A stretch of 42,991 bases of DNA from Puniceicoccaceae bacterium (GCA_902516225.1 CABXXS010000004.1:1-42991), one strand, 5' to 3'; positions 18,852 through 28,033 are shown, counted from the stretch's first letter. Notes: generated by a model from the sequence alone, not told the origin. Numbers and translations are program-made.

Positions 18852-19214
18852 CTAAACTTCCGAACCGTGCTCGCCTACAGTCCAATTTTCAAGCACAGGA
18901 TCCTCCGCCAAGTCGCCACTTGTTATTTCAGTAGCTTGTACCCAGTTCAGCAGTTCTTCCAGACTCCGATGCGCTTCAAGGGGATGCCTTAGCGCTGCGT
19001 TCCCATGGATTGTATACTCATTCTGGCGACCCACTTTCGTCCGCTTTAGATAGCCACCCTTTTCTAAATCAGCCACAATGCTCTGCACCGCACGCTCGGT
19101 AATTCCGACTGCAGAGGCCACTCGGCGTAGAGGATCTTTAGGATGCGACTTTAAGTAAAACAGAACATGCGCGTGGTTAGAAAAAAATGTCCAACGAGCT
19201 TTTTCATTATTCAT
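18852..19214 (-). CDS. Winged-helix transcriptional regulator next to metK
   Basis: A 120-residue DNA-binding protein. The ATG at 19214 (MNNEKARWTFFSNHAHVLF) is preferred because the fold starts there; the frame stays open to 19241. Residues 12-85 form a winged helix: RRVASAVGITERAVQSIVADL is the helix-turn-helix, and KRTKVGRQNEYTIHG is the wing. The following LRHPLE motif is characteristic of a family of small MarR/ArsR-like regulators. No ligand-binding domain or metal-binding cysteines are visible; the tail (about 35 residues) is acidic. It lies upstream of metK in the same direction, with a palindrome in the 78-bp gap, which suggests, but does not prove, that it controls metK and ahcY. 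Direct repeats lie just upstream of its own start. Confidence 0.85.
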   Translation of the reverse strand: MNNEKARWTFFSNHAHVLFYLKSHPKDPLRRVASAVGITERAVQSIVADLEKGGYLKRTKVGRQNEYTIHGNAALRHPLEAHRSLEELLNWVQATEITSGDLAEDPVLENWTVGEHGSEV

Positions 19215-19222
19215 GTAACTAA

Positions 19223-19253
19223 GATAAACACGATAAAGCACGCGTAAAGCACG
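19223..19253. repeat. Three direct repeats upstream of the winged-helix regulator
   Basis: ATAAACACG (19224-19232), ATAAAGCACG (19233-19242) and GTAAAGCACG (19244-19253) follow one another with a period of 9 to 11 bp, about one helical turn. They begin 10 bp upstream of the regulator's start codon and could be an operator for a cooperative binding protein, including autoregulation. Confidence 0.4.
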
Positions 19254-19331
19254 AATTATATTTCGCTTGTAGGAATAGCCTTGATAAACGAAAGGACTTT
19301 AAAAATTATTTCTGAACATACGAAACACCGC

Positions 19332-19359
19332 TTGACATGCCTAATACGAATTCTAGTGT
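19332..19359 (+). promoter_or_regulatory. Probable tRNA-Asp promoter
   Basis: A perfect -35 box TTGACA lies at 19332-19337. A weak -10 candidate TAGTGT lies at 19354-19359 with a 16-bp spacer, placing transcription start shortly before the tRNA at 19377. Confidence 0.4.
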
Positions 19360-19376
19360 CCATTTTTCCCAAATTT

Positions 19377-19453
<77 letters not shown>

Positions 19454-19458
19454 TTTAG

Positions 19459-19491
19459 CTGCGATTTTCTTCGGAAGATCGCAGTTTTTTT
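19459..19491 (+). terminator. Intrinsic terminator of tRNA-Asp
   Basis: CTGCGA-TTTTC pairs with GAAGA-TCGCAG around a TTCG tetraloop, an 11-bp stem, followed by seven Ts. A textbook rightward rho-independent terminator. Confidence 0.9.
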
Positions 19492-19504
19492 GAGCTTAAG
19501 AAAA

Positions 19505-20788
19505 TTAAAGGATCATACCTGCGGCAACCGTTTCGTTAGTCTGTTCGTCAATCAGAATAAAACTACCACATATACGATTATTTTTATAGCTATCTGCGAT
19601 CAGCGGCGCTGAAGTACGCAGCGAAATTCGACCGATATCATTATGATTAAATGTTAAATCATCTTCAATCTTACGAAGAGTGTTAATGTTAATCTTATAA
19701 CGTACATCAGTAATTATTGCTTTCACTTCCTTCGTAGTATGGCGAAGCACATATTTGCCTCTACCGGCCAGTTTCTTGTCCGAAGAAAACCAACACATCA
19801 TAGCCTCAACATCCTGACGTGCCAGCGGTGGATTATTTGGCTTCACCAACATGTCGCCACGGGATATATCGATCTCATCACTCAGGGTAATAGCAACTGA
19901 CATCGGAGCGAAGGCCTCTTTTATTTCGCCGTCCATTGTATGAATGGCTTTTATAGTTGATTCAAAGCCGGAGGGCATAACTTGTACCTTGTCACCAGGC
20001 TTAAAAACGCCGCCTGCGATTCGCCCAGCGAAGCCACGAAAGTCATGCCACTTATCCGAGTGCGGCCTTATTACCCACTGCACGGGAAGACGAGCTTCGA
20101 CATGGTTTTCGTCCGCACCTATATAGACTGTCTCTAAGTGATAAAGTAAGGCAGGTCCCTGATACCAAGGCATGTTTACAGACTTATCTACAATATTGTC
20201 CCCAAGCAGTGCGCTCACCGGTATGAAAGTAATATCTACTATATTATCCAAGCGCGAAGCAAACTTCTTAAAGTCATCAACGATCTTGTTATAGCTATCC
20301 TGACTCCACTGCGCTAAATCCATCTTATTGACACAGACCACTACATGTTGAATGCGTAGCAAATTAGCGATGAACGCGTGGCGGCATGTCTGCTCAATAA
20401 CTCCTTTACGCGCATCGACCAGTAGTATGGCAAGGTTCGCGGTCGAAGCACCAGTCACCATATTACGGGTATATTGTATATGCCCTGGAGTGTCAGCTAT
20501 GATAAATTTACGCTTTGGTGTGGCAAAGTAGCGATAGGCAACGTCTATAGTGATACCCTGCTCGCGTTCAGCGCGTAGCCCATCGGTAAGGAGTGCGAGA
20601 TTTACGTTCTCGTCTCCGCGTGATTTAGAGCTCTTCTCTATGGCATTTAATTGGTCCTCAAAAATGGCCTTACAATCATAGAAGAGACGACCGATTAGTG
20701 TACTTTTTCCGTCGTCTACAGAACCTGCTGTAGTAAAACGCAAGAGATCCATGTCTAGGTAGCCTGCTGTTGATTTTAAATCGCTCAT
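19505..20788 (-). CDS. cysN: Sulfate adenylyltransferase subunit 1 (GTPase)
   Basis: Regulatory GTPase subunit of ATP sulfurylase; with CysD it forms adenosine 5'-phosphosulfate from sulfate and ATP, driven by GTP hydrolysis. The 427-residue protein is EF-Tu-like: G1 GSVDDGKSTL, G3 DTPGHIQYTRNM, G4 NKMDL, and the EF-Tu-type beta-barrel domains follow. It is the short form without a fused APS kinase, consistent with a separate cysC upstream. It is last in the leftward order fabZ, fabI, cysC, cysD, cysN, 33 bp after cysD. It ends just before the tRNA-Asp terminator on the other strand. No reductase genes (cysH, cysI) are in the window. Confidence 0.96.
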   Translation of the reverse strand: MSDLKSTAGYLDMDLLRFTTAGSVDDGKSTLIGRLFYDCKAIFEDQLNAIEKSSKSRGDENVNLALLTDGLRAEREQGITIDVAYRYFATPKRKFIIADTPGHIQYTRNMVTGASTANLAILLVDARKGVIEQTCRHAFIANLLRIQHVVVCVNKMDLAQWSQDSYNKIVDDFKKFASRLDNIVDITFIPVSALLGDNIVDKSVNMPWYQGPALLYHLETVYIGADENHVEARLPVQWVIRPHSDKWHDFRGFAGRIAGGVFKPGDKVQVMPSGFESTIKAIHTMDGEIKEAFAPMSVAITLSDEIDISRGDMLVKPNNPPLARQDVEAMMCWFSSDKKLAGRGKYVLRHTTKEVKAIITDVRYKININTLRKIEDDLTFNHNDIGRISLRTSAPLIADSYKNNRICGSFILIDEQTNETVAAGMIL

Positions 20789-20821
20789 TATTCTTAAAAT
20801 TTTTCAATAACACATACAGGC

Positions 20822-21736
20822 TCAAAAATATCCTTCTTTTTTGCGGTCTTCCATAGCAGTTTCAGAGCGCTTGTCATCAGCGCGTGTACCGCGTTCGGTC
20901 TGACGTGCTGCGGCAACCTCTTCGATTATATCATCAAGTGAAGCGGCCGATGATAGTGCGGCTCCGGTGCAAGTGGCATCACCGATAGTGCGGAAGCGAA
21001 CGGACATCTTCTTCACACTTTCCTGCTCTTCAGGAAGTAAGTCCATAAAGTCCATCACTCCCATGACTACACCATTACGTATAAAACAGTCCCGCTCGTG
21101 AGAGAAATAAAGGTTAGGTAGCTCGATATTTTCTAGCTTGATGTATTGCCAAATATCCATCTCCGTCCAATTACTTAAAGGAAAGACGCGAAAGTGCTCC
21201 CCGTGCTGCTTGCGAGCATTAAATATATTCCAAAGCTCGGGTCGCTGGTTCTTTGGGTCCCATTGGCCGAAGGCATCACGATGAGAAAAGAAACGTTCCT
21301 TTGCTCGGGCTTTTTCCTCGTCTCGGCGACCCCCTCCTAGGGCAGCATCATACTGACCTTCCTCAAGACCTTCCAATAAGGCAAAAGTTTGCAGGCTATT
21401 ACGACTAGCATAGGGGCCAGTTTCTTCAGTCACTTTTCCCTCGTCGATTGCTTTTTGTACGGAAGCGACCCGTAGTTCGGCCCCAATTTCTTCAACAAAA
21501 CGATCGCGGTATTCCATCGTTTCAGGAAAATTGTGCCCGGTATCCACATGCATGAGCGGAAATGGCAGTTTTGCTGGCCAGAATGCTTTTTTTGCTAGGT
21601 AAGCCATTACGATCGAGTCTTTGCCACCTGAAAAAAGAAGGACTGGGTTTTCAAATTGCGCTGCACTCTCACGCAGTATGTAAATCGCTTCAGATTCGAG
21701 CTGTTTTAAATGAGTGATAGTATAATCTTGGATCAT
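20822..21736 (-). CDS. cysD: Sulfate adenylyltransferase subunit 2
   Basis: Catalytic subunit of ATP sulfurylase, a PP-loop ATP pyrophosphatase of 304 residues. The PP-loop is LLFSGGKDSIVMAYLA near residue 32. The family landmarks MHVDTGHNFPETMEYRD, LGGGRRDEEKARAKERFFS and FPLSNWTEMDIWQYI are all present, and the C-terminal RFRTIGDATCTGA and the final RKKEGYF are typical of CysD. It works with CysN, which follows 33 bp downstream, and feeds APS to CysC, whose gene ends 21 bp upstream. The start ATG at 21736 opens directly with the conserved YTITHLKQLESEAIYI helix. Confidence 0.97.
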   Translation of the reverse strand: MIQDYTITHLKQLESEAIYILRESAAQFENPVLLFSGGKDSIVMAYLAKKAFWPAKLPFPLMHVDTGHNFPETMEYRDRFVEEIGAELRVASVQKAIDEGKVTEETGPYASRNSLQTFALLEGLEEGQYDAALGGGRRDEEKARAKERFFSHRDAFGQWDPKNQRPELWNIFNARKQHGEHFRVFPLSNWTEMDIWQYIKLENIELPNLYFSHERDCFIRNGVVMGVMDFMDLLPEEQESVKKMSVRFRTIGDATCTGAALSSAASLDDIIEEVAAARQTERGTRADDKRSETAMEDRKKEGYF

Positions 21737-21757
21737 GATATCAAAATTTTGAAAAAA

Positions 21758-22369
21758 CTACAGATTCGGTAATGAAATAATCGGGCTTACTTTTTCTAAT
21801 AATTCTCGAAGTGAATCGTCTTCACTTTGATTATCGGTTTTAACAGTCCAGCCGCGGTCTGCTATTTCGGGCGCTTCAAAAGAAGAGTCCTTTCCTGTGA
21901 AGTCTTGTACTCCTCCGGCAGCGGCTTTGGCGTAAAGGCCTTTTATGTCGCGCTGCGCGCAAGTCTCAAAGGAAGCTTCCACATAAATAGGTGTAATATT
22001 ACCCTCTCCTATGATCTCAATAGCTGCGGCGCGCAGTCCACGCTTAGGAGTAATAAAAGAAGTAAAAACGATAATTCCCGCTTCAAGAAAGAGGCGTGCC
22101 ACCTCTGCTACGCGGCGAATGTTTTCGCAACGATCAGCGTCTGCAAAGTCAAGGTCGCTATTTAAGCGACTTCGAATGTTATCACCGTCGAGGAGTTTAA
22201 TTATATAACCCTTCTTTGTAAGTTCCCGCTCAAGCGCGTTCGCTAGAGTGCTCTTACCAGAGCCAGATAGCCCGTAAAGCCAGAAGACATGGCCGCGCTG
22301 CTTGAGCTGTGCTTCTTTGGCATCTCGCCCAAGCATGCGGCCCAACTCGGGGTGAATATTCTCAGACAT
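21758..22369 (-). CDS. cysC: Adenylylsulfate (APS) kinase
   Basis: Phosphorylates APS to PAPS, the activated sulfate donor for sulfation or for assimilatory reduction. The 203-residue protein has the P-loop GLSGSGKSTLANALE, the LLDGDNIRSRLNSDLDF substrate segment, DRCENIRRVAEVARLF, and the Ser-containing SFITP motif that matches the phosphoryl-acceptor region of the family. YVEASFETCAQRDIKGLYAKA is the lid region. It is the first of the cys genes and lies 55 bp after fabI. The presence of a PAPS-forming enzyme without reductases nearby leaves open whether sulfate goes to cysteine or to sulfated polymers. Confidence 0.95.
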   Translation of the reverse strand: MSENIHPELGRMLGRDAKEAQLKQRGHVFWLYGLSGSGKSTLANALERELTKKGYIIKLLDGDNIRSRLNSDLDFADADRCENIRRVAEVARLFLEAGIIVFTSFITPKRGLRAAAIEIIGEGNITPIYVEASFETCAQRDIKGLYAKAAAGGVQDFTGKDSSFEAPEIADRGWTVKTDNQSEDDSLRELLEKVSPIISLPNL

Positions 22370-22424
22370 AGACGTAAAACAACAAAAGCAAAATATTAAT
22401 TAAGCCAATCTATTTCTAAATCGA

Positions 22425-23231
22425 TTATTTTTCTGGGCGCATAGCCAGACGAACCACTTCTTTGTCGAAGTAATTCCTGTCCATGCCCGCGTTAACTACG
22501 ACACCCTGCCCATTGATACCACTAGAGGCTGGACTTAGTAAGAAGACTGCTGTGTTCGCGACTTCTTGAGTACTTAGGTTTTGCTTACGAAACGTGAGCT
22601 TCTCTGCATAAAGGTAGCTCTCTAAATATCCAGGAATGCCAGCGGATGCGCTTGTCTTCAGTGGCCCAGCATTCACTGTATTAAAGCGAACATGGCTATC
22701 TGAGCCGAAGGATTTAGCTAAATTATAGGAAGATGCTTCCAGTGCAGCCTTAATTGGGGCCATATAACCATAATTCTCAGCGGTTACATCGGTGGATGAA
22801 ATGCCGATGGAGACAACAGAAGCGTCGTCCTTTAATATGGCTTTAAAAGCATTGGCTACTTCCACGAGCGAAAAAGCAGAGATCGAAGTGGCTTGGAGAA
22901 AATCTTTACGGATAGTCTCGTGGAAGGGCTTAAAACCCTCCGAGTAATTAGCGAAAGCAATAGAATGAACTATGCCGTCGAGCTCGCCGTAATCTGCGCT
23001 CACTTGCTCAGCTAGACTTGTAATCTGCTCTGGAAACTCTACGTCACAGATGTATGCCTTACGCTCACCGAGTAATTTCTGCAGGCTCTCTAAGCGTGCT
23101 TGCGAACGCACGCTGTGGATTACTTCGGCGCCCTCTTCTTCTAGTGACTTAGCAATCGCCCAAGCCACACTCTTACGGTTGGCTAGGCCCATAATTAGGA
23201 AACGTTTATTACTTAAATCTAAAAAGCTCAT
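22425..23231 (-). CDS. fabI: Enoyl-[acyl-carrier-protein] reductase (FabI type)
   Basis: Final reductive step of each fatty-acid elongation cycle, NAD(P)H-dependent, cytoplasmic. The 268-residue short-chain dehydrogenase has the FabI-type cofactor motif [16 protein letters not shown] near the N-terminus instead of the usual SDR TGxxxGxG. The catalytic Tyr-x6-Lys lies in [14 protein letters not shown] (near residue 150). The SxxFxLxxxA segment and the [13 protein letters not shown] loop match enoyl reductases, which are the triclosan target family. It overlaps fabZ by 4 bp (shared ATGA), so the two genes are translationally coupled. Its start at 23231 is fixed by that overlap. Confidence 0.95.
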   Translation of the reverse strand: MSFLDLSNKRFLIMGLANRKSVAWAIAKSLEEEGAEVIHSVRSQARLESLQKLLGERKAYICDVEFPEQITSLAEQVSADYGELDGIVHSIAFANYSEGFKPFHETIRKDFLQATSISAFSLVEVANAFKAILKDDASVVSIGISSTDVTAENYGYMAPIKAALEASSYNLAKSFGSDSHVRFNTVNAGPLKTSASAGIPGYLESYLYAEKLTFRKQNLSTQEVANTAVFLLSPASSGINGQGVVVNAGMDRNYFDKEVVRLAMRPEK

Positions 23232-23665
23232 TTTTGTTCCTCCACCATAGCCAGAGCGAATTCAATCGTCATCGCTGTTTTGCCACCTTTGAGTACTTTA
23301 GCCTTCATAAAGAAAAAGCGACTGACTGTCTCCTTCATTGTGACCTCTATGGTGATTTCGTCTCCAGGTCTGACCATTTGTTTGAAGCGGGCATCGCTTA
23401 TTCGAGAAAGTACTGGCGTGACATCATGAAGCGACCGGCCGTCTTTTTCGATCTGCTTGGCTAGGTAGATAGCTCCGGTCTGAAAGCAAGCTTCGCAAAG
23501 CAAAACACCTGGCATGATTGGATTGCCCGGGTAGTGCCCCTCAAATTGTGGCTCCTCTGCCCGGATTGTTCTCTTGCAGGTAGCGCCGTCCTCACGAAGG
23601 TCGACAATTTCGTCGATAAAAAGAAAAGGAGGGCGGTGCGGAATTGTGCGTAGTATTTCTTCCAT
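23228..23665 (-). CDS. fabZ: 3-hydroxyacyl-[acyl-carrier-protein] dehydratase
   Basis: Dehydrates 3-hydroxyacyl-ACP to enoyl-ACP, the step just before FabI. The 145-residue hotdog-fold protein begins [20 protein letters not shown] with the conserved HRPPFL segment. It contains the catalytic His in the [17 protein letters not shown] motif and the Glu in the central helix of the same motif. Its stop overlaps the fabI start by 4 bp. It is the first gene of the leftward group that continues into cysC-cysD-cysN. The promoter should lie in the 139-bp divergent gap before the sugar isomerase gene at 23805. Confidence 0.94.
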   Translation of the reverse strand: MEEILRTIPHRPPFLFIDEIVDLREDGATCKRTIRAEEPQFEGHYPGNPIMPGVLLCEACFQTGAIYLAKQIEKDGRSLHDVTPVLSRISDARFKQMVRPGDEITIEVTMKETVSRFFFMKAKVLKGGKTAMTIEFALAMVEEQK

Positions 23666-23804
23666 TTATATAAGTGAATTAGATTACAGAACAATTGCAC
23701 GCTAGAAATCGGATCATTTAATAAAGTGTAGAACTGCCTAAGCGTTCGCATTGATGACCAACTCAGGCTTGTCAATATGAGGCTTTTTCGATTTGTTTGC
23801 GCCT

Positions 23805-24839
23805 ATGAGTCGAAAAGTTACCCTCTTCACTGGCCAATGGGCCGACCTACCAATTGATCAACTCCTCCCCCTAGTCAAAAAAATGGGCTACGATGGTGTC
23901 GAGCTAGCATGCTGGGGCGACCATTTTGAAGTCGATCGCGCTCTAAGCGAAGACGATTACATTTCTAATCTTTGGAATAAACTCCAGAGTAATGGTTTAA
24001 CTTGTTACGCTATTTCTAACCACTTAGTCGGCCAAGCAGTCTGCGACCCGATCGACGCGCGACACCAAGCAATTCTCTCCCCAAAGATATGGGGCGATGG
24101 CGACCCAGAGGGTGTACGCAAACGGGCGGCTGAAGAAATGAAAAATACAGCGCGCGCAGCACGTAAATTTTTAGATGCCCGACCGGACGACACCGTCATT
24201 CATCCAGTGGTAAACGGCTTTACCGGTTCATCTATCTGGCACGCGCTCTACGCCTTTCCGCCGACCTCTCAAGATTATTTGGATAATGGATACAAAGACT
24301 TTGCGGATCGTTGGATACCAATTTTAGATGTCTTCGAAGAAGTAGATGTTAATTTCGCACTAGAAGTGCATCCAACTGAAATCGCCTTTGATACGGCTTC
24401 GGCTCAGCGCGCCCTTTCGGCGGTTAATAACCATAAGCGATTCGGCTTTAATTATGACCCCAGTCACCTCGGTTACCAAGGTGTAGACTACGTTAAATTC
24501 TTACGTGAATTCTCGCAGCGAATTTACCACGTTCATATGAAGGATGTATGGTGGGGACACGGCGATGGCACTGTGGGTGTCTTTGGCGGACACACTGATT
24601 TCACGGATGCTCGCCGATACTGGGACTTCCGATCTGTGGGTCGCGGTGACATCAGATTCGAAGACATCATCGTAGCGCTCAACGACATCGCTTATACAGG
24701 GCCCCTCTCGATTGAGTGGGAAGACGGACGTATGGACCGCGTCCACGGCGGTACTGAAGCGGCTATGTACACTCGTCAAGTTGACTTTACCCCCAACTCA
24801 CTTGCATTCGACGCTGCATTCGACAAAAAAAACCAGTAA
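23805..24839 (+). CDS. TIM-barrel sugar isomerase/epimerase
   Basis: A 344-residue xylose-isomerase-like TIM-barrel protein of the IolE/sugar phosphate isomerase superfamily. I chose the ATG at 23805 ([16 protein letters not shown]) over an upstream TTG in the same frame. Probable metal ligands are the Glu in [12 protein letters not shown], the Asp in [11 protein letters not shown], the His in [10 protein letters not shown] and the Glu in [10 protein letters not shown]. The [17 protein letters not shown] segment is the first strand/helix pair. No signal peptide is visible, so it acts in the cytoplasm. It opens a rightward group of two isomerase-like and two Gfo/Idh/MocA genes, which implies catabolism of an unusual sugar or cyclitol through keto intermediates; the substrate cannot be read from sequence. 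Confidence 0.9.
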   Translation: MSRKVTLFTGQWADLPIDQLLPLVKKMGYDGVELACWGDHFEVDRALSEDDYISNLWNKLQSNGLTCYAISNHLVGQAVCDPIDARHQAILSPKIWGDGDPEGVRKRAAEEMKNTARAARKFLDARPDDTVIHPVVNGFTGSSIWHALYAFPPTSQDYLDNGYKDFADRWIPILDVFEEVDVNFALEVHPTEIAFDTASAQRALSAVNNHKRFGFNYDPSHLGYQGVDYVKFLREFSQRIYHVHMKDVWWGHGDGTVGVFGGHTDFTDARRYWDFRSVGRGDIRFEDIIVALNDIAYTGPLSIEWEDGRMDRVHGGTEAAMYTRQVDFTPNSLAFDAAFDKKNQ

Positions 24840-24900
24840 AGGAACACTTAATTTTTTCATTTCACCTTAGAGATCACACTTTTCTGACTCCACGAATAAT

Positions 24901-26061
24901 ATGACAATCAAAAGAAAAATTCGTATGGGTATGGTCGGCGGCGGACACGGAGCCTTCATCGGAGGCGTGCACCGAATAGCAGCGGCTTTAGACCAGCAAA
25001 TTGAGCTCGTTTGTGGCGCCTTCAGTTCCGACCCAGATCGCTCTAAGTCTTCGGGGCAAGACTTCTTCCTTCCCGAGGCCCGTTGCTATTGCGACTATGC
25101 GACCATGATGACTGAGGAAGCGAAGCTGCCAGAGGGCGAGCGGATGGACTTCGTTGCCATTGTTACTCCAAACCATCTGCACTTCCCAGCCGCCAAAGCC
25201 GCACTAGAAGCTGGCTTCCACGTGCTATCTGACAAGCCAGCCACCTTTAACTTAGCAGAAGCCAAGGCTCTAGCTGAGATGGTTCAAAATACAGGTCTCT
25301 TGTATGGACTCACCCATAATTATACAGGCTATCCTATGATCAAGCAGGCCCGAGAGATGGTGCACAGTGGCGAGTTTGGTAAAATTCGAAAAGTGGTAGT
25401 CGAGTATCCACAGGGTTGGCTAGCGACGCCGCTAGAACAAGAAGATCAAAAACAGGCAGCTTGGCGCACTGATCCAAAACGCTCGGGAGCTGCCGGATGC
25501 ATCGGCGACATCGGCACTCACGCCGAGAATCTTGCAGAATATATTACAGGCTTAAAAATTAAAGAATTAGCCGCAGACCTGACCGCATTTGTCGATGGTC
25601 GACTGCTCGACGACGATGGTAATATACTCCTGCGCTTCGAAGGGGGCGCAAAGGGTATATTGCACGCCTCTCAGATTTCAGTGGGCGAGGAAAACTCGCT
25701 AAATATACGCCTATACGGGGAGACTGGCGGCATCGAATGGCATCAGATGGAACCTAACTCTTTGCGCGTACACCGCCTCGACCAACCCACCCAGATTTAC
25801 CGTACAGGCAATGCTTACCTTGGCGAAAGCGCGACTGCTCACTGCCGAATTCCAGCTGGCCACCCGGAGGGATACCTCGAAGCTTTTGCTAATATCTATC
25901 GAAATTTTGCAGCAGATATTTCGGCTCGCTTATGCGGCGAATCTAAGCACAAAAATCTTCACGATTATCCTACGATTGAAGATGGCGTTCGCGGCATGGC
26001 ATTTATCGAAGCTGCGGTCGCAAGTAGCCAAAACAATGCTGCATGGACGCCACTTGCATAG
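24901..26061 (+). CDS. Gfo/Idh/MocA family oxidoreductase
   Basis: A 386-residue NAD(P)-dependent sugar or cyclitol dehydrogenase. The N-terminal Rossmann fold has MGMVGGGHGAFIGGVH. The dinucleotide-proximal motif, usually EKP, is DKP here (SDKPATFNLAEA), a known variant. The C-terminal substrate domain carries the catalytic-type GDIGTHAENLAEY, with the Asp and His of the active site. It starts 61 bp after the isomerase gene and precedes a second isomerase gene by 24 bp. Together these suggest sequential oxidation and isomerisation or epimerisation of one carbohydrate. It has no signal peptide, so it uses cytosolic NAD(H). Confidence 0.92.
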   Translation: MTIKRKIRMGMVGGGHGAFIGGVHRIAAALDQQIELVCGAFSSDPDRSKSSGQDFFLPEARCYCDYATMMTEEAKLPEGERMDFVAIVTPNHLHFPAAKAALEAGFHVLSDKPATFNLAEAKALAEMVQNTGLLYGLTHNYTGYPMIKQAREMVHSGEFGKIRKVVVEYPQGWLATPLEQEDQKQAAWRTDPKRSGAAGCIGDIGTHAENLAEYITGLKIKELAADLTAFVDGRLLDDDGNILLRFEGGAKGILHASQISVGEENSLNIRLYGETGGIEWHQMEPNSLRVHRLDQPTQIYRTGNAYLGESATAHCRIPAGHPEGYLEAFANIYRNFAADISARLCGESKHKNLHDYPTIEDGVRGMAFIEAAVASSQNNAAWTPLA

Positions 26062-26085
26062 TAAAAGAAATACAGCGAATCGGAA

Positions 26086-26856
26086 ATGGATCCTGTAATC
26101 ACTCTACAGCTTTACTCTCTACGCGAGGAACTCGAAGCTGACTTCGAAGGTACACTGCGCCAAATCGCGGAAATCGGGTATTCTTGTGTTGAGCCAGCTG
26201 GCTACCATGGGCGCAAACCAAGCGAAGCAGTAAAGCTACTAGCAGAGCTAGGGATTAGCGCACCTACTGCGCATTGCTGCTTACCCATTGGAGATGCGAC
26301 GCAAGAGGTAATTGAAACTGCGCTAGAACTTGGCCACCGCTATCTCATCACTGGATGCCCGCCGAACGGGCAAGATCATTACACTGGGGCCGACCAAGTA
26401 AAAGCAGCAGCCGAGCTCTACAGTATCGCGGCAGAGAATGCTGCAATGCACGGCTTGTGCGTTGGATATCATAATCATGACTGGGATCTGGCAGAATTTG
26501 ACGGGCAAGCTGCCTATCGAACATTTTTAGACAATACACCTGAGAGTGTTCTTTGGGAAGCAGACCTGTTTTGGATCGCTCGTGCAGGGATCGATCCTGT
26601 CCAGTTTCTGCGTGAAATCGGAAATCGTGGTAGAGTTTTACACTTTAAGGACGGACATATCACCAACCGAGATATCGACCCTCCATTCTTACCTGCTGGC
26701 TCTGGAGATGTCGATTTACTCGCCTGTTCGAAAGTAGCTGAGTACGCTGAGTATATCGCCGTAGAGCTAGATGAGTATGAAGGTGATATGATCGGAGCAG
26801 TAAAGGAAAGCTACGATTATATAACCGAACATAAAATAGCCTACCCAAGGGCCTAA
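26086..26856 (+). CDS. Second TIM-barrel sugar isomerase/epimerase
   Basis: A 256-residue AP-endonuclease-2-type TIM barrel. It starts with ITLQLYSLREELEADFEGTLRQIAEIGY, the classic opening of this superfamily. Likely metal or substrate residues lie in GYHNHDWDL, in LWEADLFWIARAG and in RVLHFKDGHI, and a Glu lies in YIAVELDEYEGD. It is shorter than and clearly different from the isomerase at 23805, so it should catalyse another step or act on a different intermediate. Related proteins are often paired with Gfo/Idh/MocA enzymes in glycan degraders, including routes through 3-keto-glycosides. It begins 24 bp after the preceding oxidoreductase and is likely in the same transcript. Confidence 0.9.
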   Translation: MDPVITLQLYSLREELEADFEGTLRQIAEIGYSCVEPAGYHGRKPSEAVKLLAELGISAPTAHCCLPIGDATQEVIETALELGHRYLITGCPPNGQDHYTGADQVKAAAELYSIAAENAAMHGLCVGYHNHDWDLAEFDGQAAYRTFLDNTPESVLWEADLFWIARAGIDPVQFLREIGNRGRVLHFKDGHITNRDIDPPFLPAGSGDVDLLACSKVAEYAEYIAVELDEYEGDMIGAVKESYDYITEHKIAYPRA

Positions 26857-26932
26857 GATTCTAAGTGCGCTTTTAGCACTGAGAATTTACCCCTAAGCAA
26901 AATGAAAAAGCGAACCTTTCTAAGATTGTAAT

Positions 26933-28033
26933 ATGACCAATTCAGCTAAAGAAAAAATAAACGTCGGCATTATAGGATGCGGCAAAATATCCCAAGCTTA
27001 CTTCGACAGCGGAAAAAAATTTTCCCTACTTAAAATCACTGCCTGTGCCGATCTAGACGAAAGTGTTGCCCAGTCCAAAGCGGCAGAAAATAACTGTAAG
27101 GCGCTGCGTATTAAAGAACTACTAAATGATCCTGATATTTCGCTTGTCATCAACTTGACTATACCATCGGCACACGCCGCGGTTAATCGTGATATTTTAG
27201 ATGCAGGCAAACATCTGTACTGCGAAAAACCACTTACCGTCGACTTAGAAGATGCCCTTGAAGTCTTAGCACTTGCAGAATCTAAAAAGCTATTGGTCGG
27301 CTGCGCCCCAGACACTTTTTTTAGCGCAGGCCTGCAAACTAGTCGCGAGATTATCGACTCTGGAAGATTAGGACCGATCATAAGTGGTACGGCCTGTATG
27401 CTTAGCCCAGGTCCTGAATCGTGGCATCCGAATCCAGGGTTTTACTATCTCAAAGGCGGAGGCCCTGTCTTTGACATGGCTCCTTACTACCTCACAGCTT
27501 TAGTCAATTTTCTCGGACCTATAAAAAGTGTGAGCGCTATTACTTCAAAAAGTTTTTCAGAGCGAGTAGCGACTAGCAAAGAACGAGATGGAGAAAAGCT
27601 ACCTGTTGAAGTAAATACTCACGCATCAGGTACACTACTCTTTCATAGTGGAGCGGTAATCACAGCTGTTTTCTCTTTTGATGTGGTCGCTGCCAGCCAC
27701 AGTCCTATTGAGCTCTACGGAACTAAAGGCTCAATCAAAGTACCCGATCCAAATACATTTGGCGGTCCTGTTTGCAGCATCGTATCGGGAGAAGAGAATT
27801 GGGTAGAGCACCAATTAAATAGAGCCTATGCTGAGAATACACGCGGCATCGGAGTAGCCGATATGGGGCAAGCTATTTTAGAGAATCGCTCGCACCGCGC
27901 CAGTGGCGCACTCGCTTGCCATGTGCTAGAAGTCATGCATGCCTTCGATAAGTCCTCTGAGTCAGGCCATGCGATAGAGATCGAGAGTCAGCCTGAGCGC
28001 CCTGCTGCTCTCTCGGCGAATGGTCTAGATTAG
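26933..28033 (+). CDS. Second Gfo/Idh/MocA family oxidoreductase
   Basis: A 366-residue NAD(P)-dependent dehydrogenase. The Rossmann motif is VGIIGCGKISQAYF, and the EKP motif is in YCEKPLTVDLEDA. The active-site segment is GGGPVFDMAPYYLTALVNFLG, in which the usual catalytic His is replaced by Tyr; this is a recurrent version within one subfamily that I associate with myo-inositol- or glycoside-type substrates, though not certainly. It lies 76 bp after the second isomerase gene, a larger gap than within the rest of the cluster, so it may be read from the same or its own promoter. It is the last gene of the sugar cluster. Confidence 0.92.
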   Translation: MTNSAKEKINVGIIGCGKISQAYFDSGKKFSLLKITACADLDESVAQSKAAENNCKALRIKELLNDPDISLVINLTIPSAHAAVNRDILDAGKHLYCEKPLTVDLEDALEVLALAESKKLLVGCAPDTFFSAGLQTSREIIDSGRLGPIISGTACMLSPGPESWHPNPGFYYLKGGGPVFDMAPYYLTALVNFLGPIKSVSAITSKSFSERVATSKERDGEKLPVEVNTHASGTLLFHSGAVITAVFSFDVVAASHSPIELYGTKGSIKVPDPNTFGGPVCSIVSGEENWVEHQLNRAYAENTRGIGVADMGQAILENRSHRASGALACHVLEVMHAFDKSSESGHAIEIESQPERPAALSANGLD

